The translations under genes were made by a program, and so were the position numbers. Below the pieces are notes generated by a model that was not told where the DNA came from, did not search any database, and saw only the letters and a list, made by a program, of their open reading frames with translations. DNA of 33,829 bases from Akkermansiaceae bacterium UBA1315 (GTDB taxonomy: Bacteria; Verrucomicrobiota; Verrucomicrobiia; Verrucomicrobiales; Akkermansiaceae), in contig DBTN01000017.1 in assembly GCA_002307065.1 (NCBI GenBank), positions 88,034 through 121,862 on the forward strand, in the 5' to 3' direction. The stretch's first letter is position 1, and every line of letters begins with the position of its first letter. Below are positions 1 through 8,037 of this stretch, piece by piece.

Positions 1-8
1 CATCGCTC

Positions 9-34
9 TCCCGTGGCTGCGGGGCGTTTTTTTT
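9..34 (+). terminator. Possible terminator of a gene left of the window
   Basis: A short G/C hairpin (arms about 9-13 and 20-24, hexanucleotide loop) is followed directly by eight T residues at 27-34. The stem is only about five base pairs including one wobble, so it is weak. The window edge prevents seeing which gene it would end. Confidence 0.35.
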
Positions 35-150
35 GCCAGTTTTTGCGCAGGGAGTGGCGATGCATGATCGCCGGCGGTGGAAGAGCAAAGAGAAAAGGGC
101 GAACACGTTTCGCCTCTTCTTGGTGGACAGAATGCCACCGCCACCGTGGA

Positions 151-235
151 TAAGGTGCGTGGCTCTTCGGTCCACGCTCTTTTTGGCGTGTGGTTGTTTG
201 TGTGAAGAGTGCGGACCGAAGATCCGCACTCCTTA
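151..235. repeat. Double-hairpin REP repeat (REPIN-like), copy 1
   Basis: This 85-bp element begins TAAGG and ends CCTTA. It is made of two inverted copies of a roughly 29-nt unit, each folding into its own hairpin with a loop around ACCGAAGA. Copy 2 at 768-852 has the same length and orientation and differs at only two positions by eye; weaker similarity continues about 10 bp beyond the CCTTA end. In this copy the first stem has one mismatch (GTGCGTGG instead of GAGCGTGG). The two copies flank the toxin-antitoxin genes. The structure matches REP doublets (REPINs), normally mobilised in trans by a RAYT transposase; none is present here. An open frame at 33-245 only crosses the repeat and is not credible as a gene. 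Confidence 0.85.
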
Positions 236-277
236 TGCTCTTTAGTTGGTTTCGTCGTCGGTGAGATCTTTGCGGTT

Positions 278-532
278 TTACCGGTCTGTTGCGTGGATGT
301 CCAAAATCTTCACGTGGCGATCCGCATCATCGACCCAATACATCAGCGCAAAATCCCCAACAAGGGTGACGTGTATAAGGCGTCCTGAGTCGTCGTAATC
401 TGTGGTGTCAGAGCACCCAAGAGGATCTTCTCCAATGGAAGTGAAGGAGGATCTGATCGCTTTCCGGAATCTGGCGGGAAGTCGTTCCACGAACTCCACC
501 ACATCAATCGAAATGAGAAGCTTGTAATCCAT
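278..532 (-). CDS. RelE/ParE-superfamily toxin-like protein
   Basis: An 84-residue protein with the size and pattern of RelE/ParE toxins. It has an N-terminal strand (YKLLIS), a helix with the LPARFRKAI pattern, a central Gly/Arg turn, and a C-terminal beta section ending in the VKILDIHATDR type of strand. In this superfamily RelE-type members cleave ribosome-bound mRNA and ParE-type members poison gyrase; the sequence does not say which applies. It starts with ATG 2 nt after the stop of the small gene 535-729, the usual antitoxin-then-toxin order. A palindromic repeat lies on each side of the pair. The family call is by overall pattern and is fairly sure; activity is not established. Confidence 0.75.
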   Translation of the reverse strand: MDYKLLISIDVVEFVERLPARFRKAIRSSFTSIGEDPLGCSDTTDYDDSGRLIHVTLVGDFALMYWVDDADRHVKILDIHATDR

Positions 533-534
533 CC

Positions 535-729
535 TCAGGAAGCAACGCGCTGATCGTATTCTTCAAGAGAAAGCCAATTCTCAGGGTTCACATCATCGAT
601 CTTCTTAGCAATGGCTGACCGATATTCGGCCAACTCCTTGTGTCTCAAAGTTACGAGAAATGCGGAAAGCTGTCGGCGCTCTTCGGACGAGAGGCTTTCG
701 ATCTCACTTTTGATTTCTTGAACGCCCAC
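535..729 (-). CDS. Putative antitoxin of the adjacent RelE/ParE-like toxin
   Basis: A 64-residue protein, probably starting at GTG (727-729): an in-frame stop lies at 739-741 and no ATG follows. The N-terminal half is strongly helical and charged (EIKSEIESLSSEERRQL), and the C-terminus carries a WLSLEEYDQR segment typical of small antitoxins that wrap around RelE/ParE partners. It lies 2 nt upstream of the toxin on the same strand, so they are almost certainly co-transcribed. Antitoxins of this kind usually bind the toxin and repress their own promoter. I do not recognise a classical DNA-binding motif, so autoregulation is only inference. Confidence 0.7.
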   Translation of the reverse strand: MGVQEIKSEIESLSSEERRQLSAFLVTLRHKELAEYRSAIAKKIDDVNPENWLSLEEYDQRVAS

Positions 730-735
730 GGGGCA

Positions 736-763
736 ACATTAGCAGAATTGCCGAGACCTGCAA
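736..763 (-). promoter_or_regulatory. Candidate sigma70-type promoter of the toxin-antitoxin pair
   Basis: On the minus strand, TTGCAG (758-763) and TAATGT (736-741) are separated by 16 bp and sit just upstream of the antitoxin GTG. The -10 box is only 6 nt from the start codon, so a transcript would be nearly leaderless. The match is modest and untested. Confidence 0.3.
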
Positions 764-767
764 TGCA

Positions 768-852
768 TAAGGAGCGTGGCTCTTCGGTCCACGCTCTTTT
801 TGGCGTGTGGTTTTTTGTGTGAAGAGTGCGGACCGAAGATCCGCACTCCTTA
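768..852. repeat. Double-hairpin REP repeat (REPIN-like), copy 2
   Basis: Second 85-bp copy, same orientation as 151-235. The left hairpin pairs GAGCGTGG with CCACGCTC and the right pairs GAGTGCGGA with TCCGCACTC. The two halves differ at two stem positions, and in both the pairing partner has changed too, so the stems look conserved as structure. The element lies between the antitoxin start and the 3' end of manA, whose stop codon is 6 bp beyond it. Confidence 0.85.
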
Positions 853-858
853 TGTTCT

Positions 859-1851
859 TTAGTGGGGGAGAGTGATCTGAAGAACAACGGAGTTTTCCAT
901 TGCGCGCAGGGGCGACGCGCCGTGCGGGAGGAGCAGGAATTGGCCTTTCTCGAAGCGGCGACCGGATTGGCTTTCGATGGCGCCTTCGACGACGGAAAGG
1001 ATCGAAAACCGGTGGGTCTGGCCGTTGTCGATGGTTTCGTTCTCGGCGAGATGTTTGCGATCGGTTTGGAAATAGTCACAGCTCGCCAGGGTTTCACCGA
1101 GCGGTTGATCCATGCCCGGTTCGAAGTCGTTGAAATCGATGCTGGCCAGTGATTCTTCGACGTGGAGTTCGCGAGGTTTCCCGTCGAGACCGAGGCGGTT
1201 CCAATCGAAAACTCGATAGGTGGTGTCCGAATTCTGTTGGATTTCGTGGATGAGAAACCCGGCGCCAATCGCGTGGAGGCGGCCAGAGGCGATGAAAATC
1301 GACTCGCCGGGGGTTGGGGAAACGGCGTGAACGCAATCGGCGACCGTGCCGTCTTGGATGGATTTTTCGAAGTCTTCGCGGGACACTCCGTTTTTGAGCC
1401 CGACGTAAAGTTTCGCTCCGGGATTGGCATCGGCGATGTACCACATCTCGGTTTTGGGTTCGCCGCCGAGGCTTTCTGCGAGATCGACAGGGGGGTGGAC
1501 TTGGATCGAAAGGTCGTCTCGAGCATCTAACACCTTGATCAGGATGGGAAAGCGTGGGTGATTGGCGAAACCGGTGCCGAAAATTTCCTCACGTCGGTTT
1601 TGCCACAAATCCTGCAGCGTCGCGCCCGTGAGCGGGCCGTGATTGACGATTGATTGCTCGTGGTCGCGATCCACGATTTCCCATGATTCTCCGAAAGGTC
1701 GGTCGGAGTGTGGCAGTGAGCGCGAGTAGACGTTTTCGAGTTCCCGTCCGCCCCAGATGCGTTCCATATAAAGTGGCTGAAAGGTGATTGGCTCCACGGC
1801 GGCGTTTATAGGGTAAGTGATGGAGTAATGCAATTTTTGCGGAGAAGTCAT
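859..1851 (-). CDS. manA: Type I mannose-6-phosphate isomerase (phosphomannose isomerase)
   Basis: A 330-residue cupin-fold enzyme interconverting fructose-6-phosphate and mannose-6-phosphate in the cytoplasm, feeding GDP-mannose and other mannose-derived sugars. Visible family signatures are FQPLYMERIWGG near residues 24-35, the metal-binding QVHP at 117-120, Glu in KTEMWY at 133-138, and the zinc-site His of HAIGAG at 193-198, followed by the family block around YRVFDWNR. Length fits the short Bacillus-type ManA class. ATG at 1851 is the natural start because the conserved core begins about 25 residues later; a weak AGG lies upstream. It is divergent from tamB with a 52-bp gap. Its 3' end abuts a REP repeat. 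Confidence 0.92.
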   Translation of the reverse strand: MTSPQKLHYSITYPINAAVEPITFQPLYMERIWGGRELENVYSRSLPHSDRPFGESWEIVDRDHEQSIVNHGPLTGATLQDLWQNRREEIFGTGFANHPRFPILIKVLDARDDLSIQVHPPVDLAESLGGEPKTEMWYIADANPGAKLYVGLKNGVSREDFEKSIQDGTVADCVHAVSPTPGESIFIASGRLHAIGAGFLIHEIQQNSDTTYRVFDWNRLGLDGKPRELHVEESLASIDFNDFEPGMDQPLGETLASCDYFQTDRKHLAENETIDNGQTHRFSILSVVEGAIESQSGRRFEKGQFLLLPHGASPLRAMENSVVLQITLPH

Positions 1852-1903
1852 TCAAACCTGTCGGTTGACCGAATGAGCGATTGGGGCGAAACTGTCGGCA
1901 GTT

Positions 1904-4900
1904 TTGTCAGACGCTCAAGAAGTTCCCCCAAAAGTAGCCAAGCGCCCGAGGCGGCGTTGGCTGTATGTTGTTGGCATTTTTTTTGCGTTGATCGTCGTTT
2001 TGATTCTCTGGTTGAGCGGTCCTGGGCTGCGCTGGCTGGCTCCGAAGGCGGCGTCGCATTTCCTCGAAAAGGCGGGAATGGCTGCGGATTTCCAGGTAAA
2101 AGGAAATCTAACAGGTGGTTTGACGATCGAAAATCTCAAGTTGGAAGGGGAAGCTGGAGCGCTGGAAAAACTGACGATTGATCGGGTCACTCCGCTTTAT
2201 GAATTTTCCCGATTGATCCGAGGCGAGGTGATCGGGTTGGAGGTCGAGGGGGTGCACGCGGATCTGCGGCTGGGTGAAGAAACTCCGGAGGAGGAAAAAC
2301 CGCCGCTGGATTTGCAAAAGCTGGTGCAGACGCTCCGAAACGTCCGGGCGCAAGTGGTTCCATTGAAGCTTGATCTGAGAAACATCAGCGTGTCGGCGAA
2401 ACAGAAGGGCGAATTTTTCTTCGGTTTGGAGCCGAGCACGATTTCGCATGACGCCGGAACCGGTGTGATCGCCTTGGAGTTGGGCAAAATTTCGGCGGTG
2501 AACGGTCAGGAATTTCCGGCGCAGCGGGCGGAGATCGTTTGGGAAACGGATCGGCTTCTGTTAGACCAACTGAATCCATATCCGGGGATCGGCGTGCGGG
2601 AGGTGGTTTTGGATTTGCCGGAAACTGGGGATCCCAAGGCGCAGGCTCAAATTTTGGTGGATGATGCGACGTTCGATCTTCAAACGGCTCCCGGTTTTTC
2701 GGCGGCGACCTTGGGGTTGAAGTCTGGAGCGCTGCAAATTGAGGAAACCGCCAGGCGGTTCGACGTGGAGCTTCCGGCGAAGGCGCGGCTGACGTCGTTT
2801 TCGCTGAGCGTGGATGGGATTTTGCCGGATCCGACAGCGGCGACCGGTTTGGGGCAATGGGTTTTGGAGGACGTGGAATATCAGGATTGGCGGGCGTCGG
2901 AAGTGACGCTGGGGACGACTTTGGGTGAAGATCGGGCGACGATTGCTTTGCGGGCGCGTGCTTTGGCGACGCCGATTTCGCTGGATGCGGAGGCACCGGT
3001 CTCGCGGATCAATGGGAAATTTTTGATTGGCGATACCTCCGGAACGTTCGGCGTGGCGGAGATTGCGCCGATGTTGCAAGAGCTTGCGGAGCGTCTCCCG
3101 ACCATCAAAGGCGAGGCGCCCGAGTCATCGCTGAGCGGTAAATTTCGTGTCGCGTTTGATCAGAACCAGCCGCAATCGGCGGAAGCGGAGGTATTGCTGA
3201 AACCTGCGGACGAAAAAGTGGCATCGGCCGTGGCAATCACTGGCAGGTGGTCGCCGGATCAGCCGGTTTCAGGCGAGGCCGTTCTCGACGGACTGAAGGT
3301 CGCCGGAAGCTATGATTTGCAGGCGAAAACGTATCGCGGGAATTTTGAGCTGGCGGAATTTACCAACACACGGATCGACCGATGGCTGGGGGTGGTCGGG
3401 GTCGAAACGGGCGGTGTGGCAACGGTCAGCGCGCGTTGGAGCGGTGCGGGAGACTTGGTGTCGGCGAAGCATCGGGGGGATTTGGCGCTGAGTCGGGCGA
3501 CGTGGAATCAACCGGAAAAATCGGAGATCGTTGCGACCGGTTCGGTGAAATACGACTGGCCGACCTCGGTCGAAGCGACGGACCTGATCGTTCAAAGTCA
3601 GGCGCAGACCATGAAACTCAACGCTGGGTTGGCGGGTGGGTTATTGGAAGTTCGAAACTTTTCGTGGATGGATCGGGAAACGGAAATGGCGGGCGGGACG
3701 GCGAGTTTGCCGGTTCCAGAGGATTTTTCGAAATGGCGTGAGGCGCTTGCGGCCGATCAGCGACCGGTTGCGGTGTCGATCGAATCGCGCGTGCTTTCGC
3801 TGGGAGTTCTCAAACCATGGGTGCCCGCGGCGGCGCAACTCGATCCGGCATCGACCGGTCAGGTGAAGTTGAAGGTTTCCGGCACTTATGCGAAGCCGGT
3901 CGTCGAGGCTTCGGTGGAAGCGTTAAATTTGAGATCGCCGACGAGCACGAAGGTTCCGCCTGCCGATTTGAGGATTTCCTTGGATGGGCGCGATGGGAAG
4001 CTGGTGGTGGATGGGACGGTGACCACGCCCGATTTCGCCCCCGCGGTGATCAAGGCGACGACCGGATTTCGCCCGGCGGATTGGGCGGCTGCTCCGGAAA
4101 CGATTCAGGCGGAGTCGGTTGAGGCGCGGGTGGATTTGCCCCGGTTGGATTTGTCGCGATTTTCCACGTTGGTTCCGGGGGCGAAAAAGGTCGCGGGGGT
4201 TTTGAATGGTCATCTGGCGGTTGCCGGGACCCTGGGAGCGCCGGAGGTTCGGGGAGAGATCGATTTGGCGAACGGAAGTTTTGTTTCGACGAAAGCGGAT
4301 TTACCGGCGGTCACCGGCGTAGCGGCGGCGGTCGATGCGACTTTGGACGGGGTGAACCTGAAGACTCTGCGTGCGACCGTCGCGGGGGGAACTTTGCAGG
4401 GTGAGGGGACGTTGTCTTTGGTTGAGCGAAAACCGGGGGCGCTGAATGTGCGTTTGCGCGCCAGTCATTTGCCCGTCATTCGGAACGATCTGATGATCGT
4501 GCGCGCGAATGCGGATCTTCGTTTGCAGGGACCTTTTGAGACCGCGGCGTTGTCCGGGACGGTGGGAATCGTGGACAGCTTGTTTTATCGGGATATCGAG
4601 TTGTTGCCGATTGGCAAACCTTTCACCGGTCCGGCGGCGGCGGAGCTGCCCAAGGTTGATGCTCCGAAAAATCCGACTTCGGGTGTTCCGGAGCCATTCC
4701 GGAATTGGACGCTGAATGTGACGGCTCGGACGGAGGATCCGTTTTTGATTCGGGGGAATTTGGGAACCGGTCAAGCGACTGCGAATTTGAGAATCGGCGG
4801 GACGATTGGAAATCCGGCTCCGAATGGGGAGGTCAAGATTCGCAATGGCGTGGCTTCGCTGCCGTTCAGCACGTTGCTGGTTCGATCGGGGACCTTGAGA

Positions 4901-5356
4901 TTCACACCTGAAGGTGGATTTAATCCGACGCTGGAGATTCGGGGAACCGCGGAGCCCCGGCCGTATCGCGTGGATGTTTATGTTTATGGCCAGCTTTCCG
5001 ACCCGCAACTGGTGCTGACTTCCAACCCACCCTTGCCGGAAAATGAGATTATGACGTTGTTGGCGACGGGGACGACAACATCGGGGCTGGAAGATACCCA
5101 GGCAGCGTCGTCGCGAGCTTTGCAACTTTTGGTCGAAGAGGCGCGACGGGGCCGGGTGCCTTTCGCCAAACAATTGCGGCCGCTTTTGAAATTGGCGGAT
5201 CGGATCGACTTCAATCTCGCCGAAGCGGATCCGTATGACAGCGATCAATATTCGACCGCGACCTTAAAACTATCCGATCGTTGGTATGTTTCGGCGGGGA
5301 TGGGCTCCGATGGAGATACCCGGATTTTGGGAATATGGAGGCTTTCATTCCGATGA
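1904..5356 (+). CDS. tamB: TamB-like translocation/assembly module protein (DUF490/AsmA-like)
   Basis: An 1150-residue envelope protein. One N-terminal membrane segment (about residues 19-38, after a basic RPRRRW stretch) anchors it in the inner membrane. A very long repetitive beta-rich body follows, forming the groove-like bridge typical of TamB/AsmA proteins. The C-terminal DUF490 region includes the NPPLPENEIMTLLATG block and ends in an outer-membrane-like LGIWRLSFR strand. TamB works with a BamA-family partner in outer-membrane protein insertion and is also implicated in phospholipid transport. The best start is TTG at 1904: an in-frame stop lies at 1874-1876 and the next ATG would remove the anchor. 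The stop overlaps the ATG of tamA (ATGA), indicating translational coupling. Confidence 0.9.
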   Translation: MSDAQEVPPKVAKRPRRRWLYVVGIFFALIVVLILWLSGPGLRWLAPKAASHFLEKAGMAADFQVKGNLTGGLTIENLKLEGEAGALEKLTIDRVTPLYEFSRLIRGEVIGLEVEGVHADLRLGEETPEEEKPPLDLQKLVQTLRNVRAQVVPLKLDLRNISVSAKQKGEFFFGLEPSTISHDAGTGVIALELGKISAVNGQEFPAQRAEIVWETDRLLLDQLNPYPGIGVREVVLDLPETGDPKAQAQILVDDATFDLQTAPGFSAATLGLKSGALQIEETARRFDVELPAKARLTSFSLSVDGILPDPTAATGLGQWVLEDVEYQDWRASEVTLGTTLGEDRATIALRARALATPISLDAEAPVSRINGKFLIGDTSGTFGVAEIAPMLQELAERLPTIKGEAPESSLSGKFRVAFDQNQPQSAEAEVLLKPADEKVASAVAITGRWSPDQPVSGEAVLDGLKVAGSYDLQAKTYRGNFELAEFTNTRIDRWLGVVGVETGGVATVSARWSGAGDLVSAKHRGDLALSRATWNQPEKSEIVATGSVKYDWPTSVEATDLIVQSQAQTMKLNAGLAGGLLEVRNFSWMDRETEMAGGTASLPVPEDFSKWREALAADQRPVAVSIESRVLSLGVLKPWVPAAAQLDPASTGQVKLKVSGTYAKPVVEASVEALNLRSPTSTKVPPADLRISLDGRDGKLVVDGTVTTPDFAPAVIKATTGFRPADWAAAPETIQAESVEARVDLPRLDLSRFSTLVPGAKKVAGVLNGHLAVAGTLGAPEVRGEIDLANGSFVSTKADLPAVTGVAAAVDATLDGVNLKTLRATVAGGTLQGEGTLSLVERKPGALNVRLRASHLPVIRNDLMIVRANADLRLQGPFETAALSGTVGIVDSLFYRDIELLPIGKPFTGPAAAELPKVDAPKNPTSGVPEPFRNWTLNVTARTEDPFLIRGNLGTGQATANLRIGGTIGNPAPNGEVKIRNGVASLPFSTLLVRSGTLRFTPEGGFNPTLEIRGTAEPRPYRVDVYVYGQLSDPQLVLTSNPPLPENEIMTLLATGTTTSGLEDTQAASSRALQLLVEEARRGRVPFAKQLRPLLKLADRIDFNLAEADPYDSDQYSTATLKLSDRWYVSAGMGSDGDTRILGIWRLSFR
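5337..5341 (+). promoter_or_regulatory. Shine-Dalgarno GGAGG fixing the tamA start
   Basis: GGAGG lies 11 nt before ATG 5353, inside the last codons of tamB. It supports 5353 over upstream in-frame starts at 5281 and 5335, and the protein from 5353 begins directly with a signal peptide. It is one of very few clear Shine-Dalgarno sites in the window. Confidence 0.7.
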
Positions 5357-7347
5357 ATTTTTTACGGATCACGGGTGTGTTGCTGCTCACGGCATGGATT
5401 GCCGCAGCGGAGACGCGTGTCCGCATCAAAGGCATGCGGTCGAAAAGCGAAGGACAATTGATCGAATTGATGGGTGACCGGTTGGCGCACGTCGAGGGCG
5501 ATCCGGCGTCGGCTTCGCGTGCGGATGATGCGGCGTTTTTGCTGACCCAAGTGATGCGGAAAGATGGCTATTCCGATGTAAGCGTGACGCCTCGTGTGGT
5601 GAATTCCCGGGAAATTTTGCTCACCGTTGATGAAGGCACGCGGCTTTCATTGGGGACGGTGGAGATCCGCGGCATCGAAGAGGAAGATGCGGATCGGCTT
5701 TCGAAGTTATATAAAAGACCGGCTCTGAAAGATCGGCCGATTGGTTCGGGTTCGGAACCGTTTCGGGAGGAAGATATCCAGACCGGATTGTCTTATATTT
5801 CCCAGGATTTAAATGCCGCAGGATATTGGCAGGCGGAAGCGGTGCTTACCAATCGCGAGACGACGGAGACGGGTGAAGTGAATGTGGTGATCGATGTGAA
5901 GCAGGGTCCGCTTTTCCGCATCGCCAATCCGAAATTCACCAGCACGGATGGCCGTGGCATCGAAGAATCCCGAGAAGCGGCGAGTGCGTTCATTGGCAAA
6001 CGCGCGACCACTGCGAATGTGAATGGCATGCGGGTGGCCGTGCAGGAGGCGTTTATCCGGCAGGGTTATCCGCAGGCGAACATTGCGATGATTCGAACCT
6101 TGGAGGCTCCTAGATATTTGCCGGAGTTCACCATTGATCTGGGGAAACGGGTGCGGCTCAATCAGATTCACATCGAAGGCTTGAAGCGCACGAATCCGAA
6201 GGGCATTCGGCAGCGGGTGGAGCACATGGAGGGCGATTGGTACGATGAAGCGGCGATGAACGAGCGTCTGCGGCAGTTTTTGGGAACCGGGGCATTTTCG
6301 TCGGCGAATGTTGAAACCACCGAAGTCGGAGAGGATCGGGTGGATGCGACTTTGCGACTGGAAGAAGCGCGGGCGAAGGAAATTTCCTTAGGACTTGGAT
6401 TTGATAGTTATGAAGGTCCGCTCTTTCGGTCGACCTATACGGATCGAAATTTGTGGGGAGAGCTTGTCGGTTTTTCAACCGGTTTTGAGCTCAGCGCGCG
6501 GGGTGTTTTGGGCGAGGTGAAGTTGTCGAATCCTTGGCTCTATGGCTCGGAGTATTCCATGACTTCGCGTCTGTATGCGCTGTCTTACGCGCATGAAGGC
6601 TATTCGACTTTGGAATCGGGCGCGGATACGGTCTTTTCCCGGAAATTCGGGAAACATTACAAGTCGGATCTGCTGTTTGGGTATTCGATCGTGAATATCA
6701 CGGGCGAAGGGATTCCGTTGCGTGAGCTGGGAGAGACGGTTTTCACGCATCCCCGGGTGAGTTTCACGCAGACGATTGATTATCGGGACAATGCGATTTT
6801 GCCAAAAAACGGTTGGTATCTCAAAATGCCTTTGCAGATTGGCGCAGCGATCGGAGATGATACGACGGGTTACCTCAAAGGCGGCATTTCGGGCGGTTGG
6901 TATCACGAGCTGAATAAAAAGTATGGGGTTTCTTTGGGGGGAAATATGGGATTCCTCATTCCGTCGGGCGATAGTGAGGATGTTCCGATCGATCTGCGGC
7001 TATTTAATGGCGGTGCGCGCAGCGTCCGCAGTTTCCCAGAGCGTGAATTGGGCCCCCGGACGCAAGATGACGATTATCCAACCGGTGGTGAAGCCTCGTG
7101 GACAATCAGTTCGGAGCTGACGCGGGTCGTTTCCGGACCGGTAAGCGCGGTGGCATTTGTCGATGCGGGGACGCTGGATCGGGCATTTGATGATTTTGGA
7201 GCGAGTGACGTGGAAATCGCCGCCGGTTTGGGATTGCGCCTGAATTTGCCGATCGGACCGGTTCGTTTGGAATACGGCTACAACCTGACGCGCGACGCCA
7301 ACGAGCCTGCCGGGGCCTTGCATTTCGCGATCGGTTTGGCGTTTTAA
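5353..7347 (+). CDS. tamA: TamA/BamA-family outer-membrane protein (POTRA plus beta-barrel)
   Basis: A 664-residue outer-membrane protein of the Omp85 superfamily. Residues 1-20 form a signal peptide (hydrophobic LLLTAWIAAAE end). POTRA-like repeats follow to about residue 340, with typical VRIKGM, GTVEIRGI and NQIHIEGLKRTNPKGIRQRV segments. A 16-strand-type surface-antigen (D15) barrel starts near ISLGLGFDSYEG at about residue 346 and includes the lid-lock-like NGGARSVRSFPERELGP stretch. The last residue is Phe, as in barrel targeting signals. It overlaps the tamB stop by ATGA, so the two are surely co-expressed. Coupling to tamB favours TamA over BamA. The order tamB-tamA is the reverse of the proteobacterial operon. 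Confidence 0.88.
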   Translation: MNFLRITGVLLLTAWIAAAETRVRIKGMRSKSEGQLIELMGDRLAHVEGDPASASRADDAAFLLTQVMRKDGYSDVSVTPRVVNSREILLTVDEGTRLSLGTVEIRGIEEEDADRLSKLYKRPALKDRPIGSGSEPFREEDIQTGLSYISQDLNAAGYWQAEAVLTNRETTETGEVNVVIDVKQGPLFRIANPKFTSTDGRGIEESREAASAFIGKRATTANVNGMRVAVQEAFIRQGYPQANIAMIRTLEAPRYLPEFTIDLGKRVRLNQIHIEGLKRTNPKGIRQRVEHMEGDWYDEAAMNERLRQFLGTGAFSSANVETTEVGEDRVDATLRLEEARAKEISLGLGFDSYEGPLFRSTYTDRNLWGELVGFSTGFELSARGVLGEVKLSNPWLYGSEYSMTSRLYALSYAHEGYSTLESGADTVFSRKFGKHYKSDLLFGYSIVNITGEGIPLRELGETVFTHPRVSFTQTIDYRDNAILPKNGWYLKMPLQIGAAIGDDTTGYLKGGISGGWYHELNKKYGVSLGGNMGFLIPSGDSEDVPIDLRLFNGGARSVRSFPERELGPRTQDDDYPTGGEASWTISSELTRVVSGPVSAVAFVDAGTLDRAFDDFGASDVEIAAGLGLRLNLPIGPVRLEYGYNLTRDANEPAGALHFAIGLAF

Positions 7348-7380
7348 GAGTCGAAAAACGGTGCGAAACCTTGTGCTGGG

Positions 7381-8037
7381 TCAGACGATCTCTGGTGGCA
7401 GTTTGACAACTTGGTCGCGGAGCTGGACGTAGAATTGATCGCCCGGTTCCGGGGTGATGATGGCACCGCCGGTGAAGCTGCCGAACGACGGGAGAACGAG
7501 CGTCCGGTTCCGCCAGAGAAAACAAGGAAGGCGAAGAGACGTGCGTTTTCCATCTCGGATTTTCACCACCGGATGCCAGTGACCGGCGATGTTAAAATGA
7601 TCGGGCGAGGCTTCGGCGGGATCATGGATGACGCGGAAATTTTCCAGATCGAAGTGCGTTTGAGCGACGAGACCGGAGGGGAGGTTTCGGATTTTTGCGT
7701 CGTGATTGCCGAGGACCAGGGTGAGCGGGATTTGCAGGTCGGCGATGAACGTTTGGAGCGACCAGTTGAGTTCGGGGGTAATTCCGGCGGGTGCGTGGAA
7801 AAGGTCGCCAGCGATGACGAGTCGCGAGGCACCGGTTTTTTTCACCAATTCGAGGAGACGACCCAGATCGCGGGCGGTGTCGCCTTCCGGAACGGGCAAA
7901 CCGCGGGCGCGAAAGGTGGCGGATTTTCCGAGATGGAGATCGGCTACGACCAAGACCGGTCCGGACGGGGTGTGAATTAAAATCGCGCCTTCGGTTGAGA
8001 GCGAAAACGTTTGTTTTTCAAGTGTGAATAAGTTCAT
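7381..8037 (-). CDS. pdeM: Ligase-associated DNA damage response endonuclease PdeM (metallophosphoesterase)
   Basis: A 218-residue calcineurin-like metallophosphoesterase with the full metal-binding set: ADLHLGK (32-38), GDLFH (77-81), GNHD (110-113) and GHWHP (152-156). The KSATFRARGLPVPEGDT segment after the first motif is the specific signature of the PdeM group, which travels with a Lhr-like helicase, a 3' exonuclease and an ATP-dependent ligase in a proposed DNA-repair set. Its ATG overlaps the helicase stop by 4 nt, so they are translationally coupled. It converges with tamA across 33 bp with no obvious terminator. Substrate is inferred from the family; it is presumably cytoplasmic. Confidence 0.9.
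   Translation of the reverse strand: MNLFTLEKQTFSLSTEGAILIHTPSGPVLVVADLHLGKSATFRARGLPVPEGDTARDLGRLLELVKKTGASRLVIAGDLFHAPAGITPELNWSLQTFIADLQIPLTLVLGNHDAKIRNLPSGLVAQTHFDLENFRVIHDPAEASPDHFNIAGHWHPVVKIRDGKRTSLRLPCFLWRNRTLVLPSFGSFTGGAIITPEPGDQFYVQLRDQVVKLPPEIV

Noticed and set aside
33..245. 70-residue open frame at the left edge
   Set aside because: It mainly translates the REP doublet 151-235 and shows no protein-like pattern.
651..1526. 291-residue minus-strand open frame overlapping manA
   Set aside because: It is in another frame of manA, has Ser/Arg/Pro-rich composition with no family signature, and overlaps the antitoxin gene and a REP repeat.
4301..5248. 315-residue minus-strand open frame inside tamB
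   Set aside because: Arg/Gln-rich translation typical of the antisense of a GC-rich gene; tamB in the sense frame is clearly the real gene.
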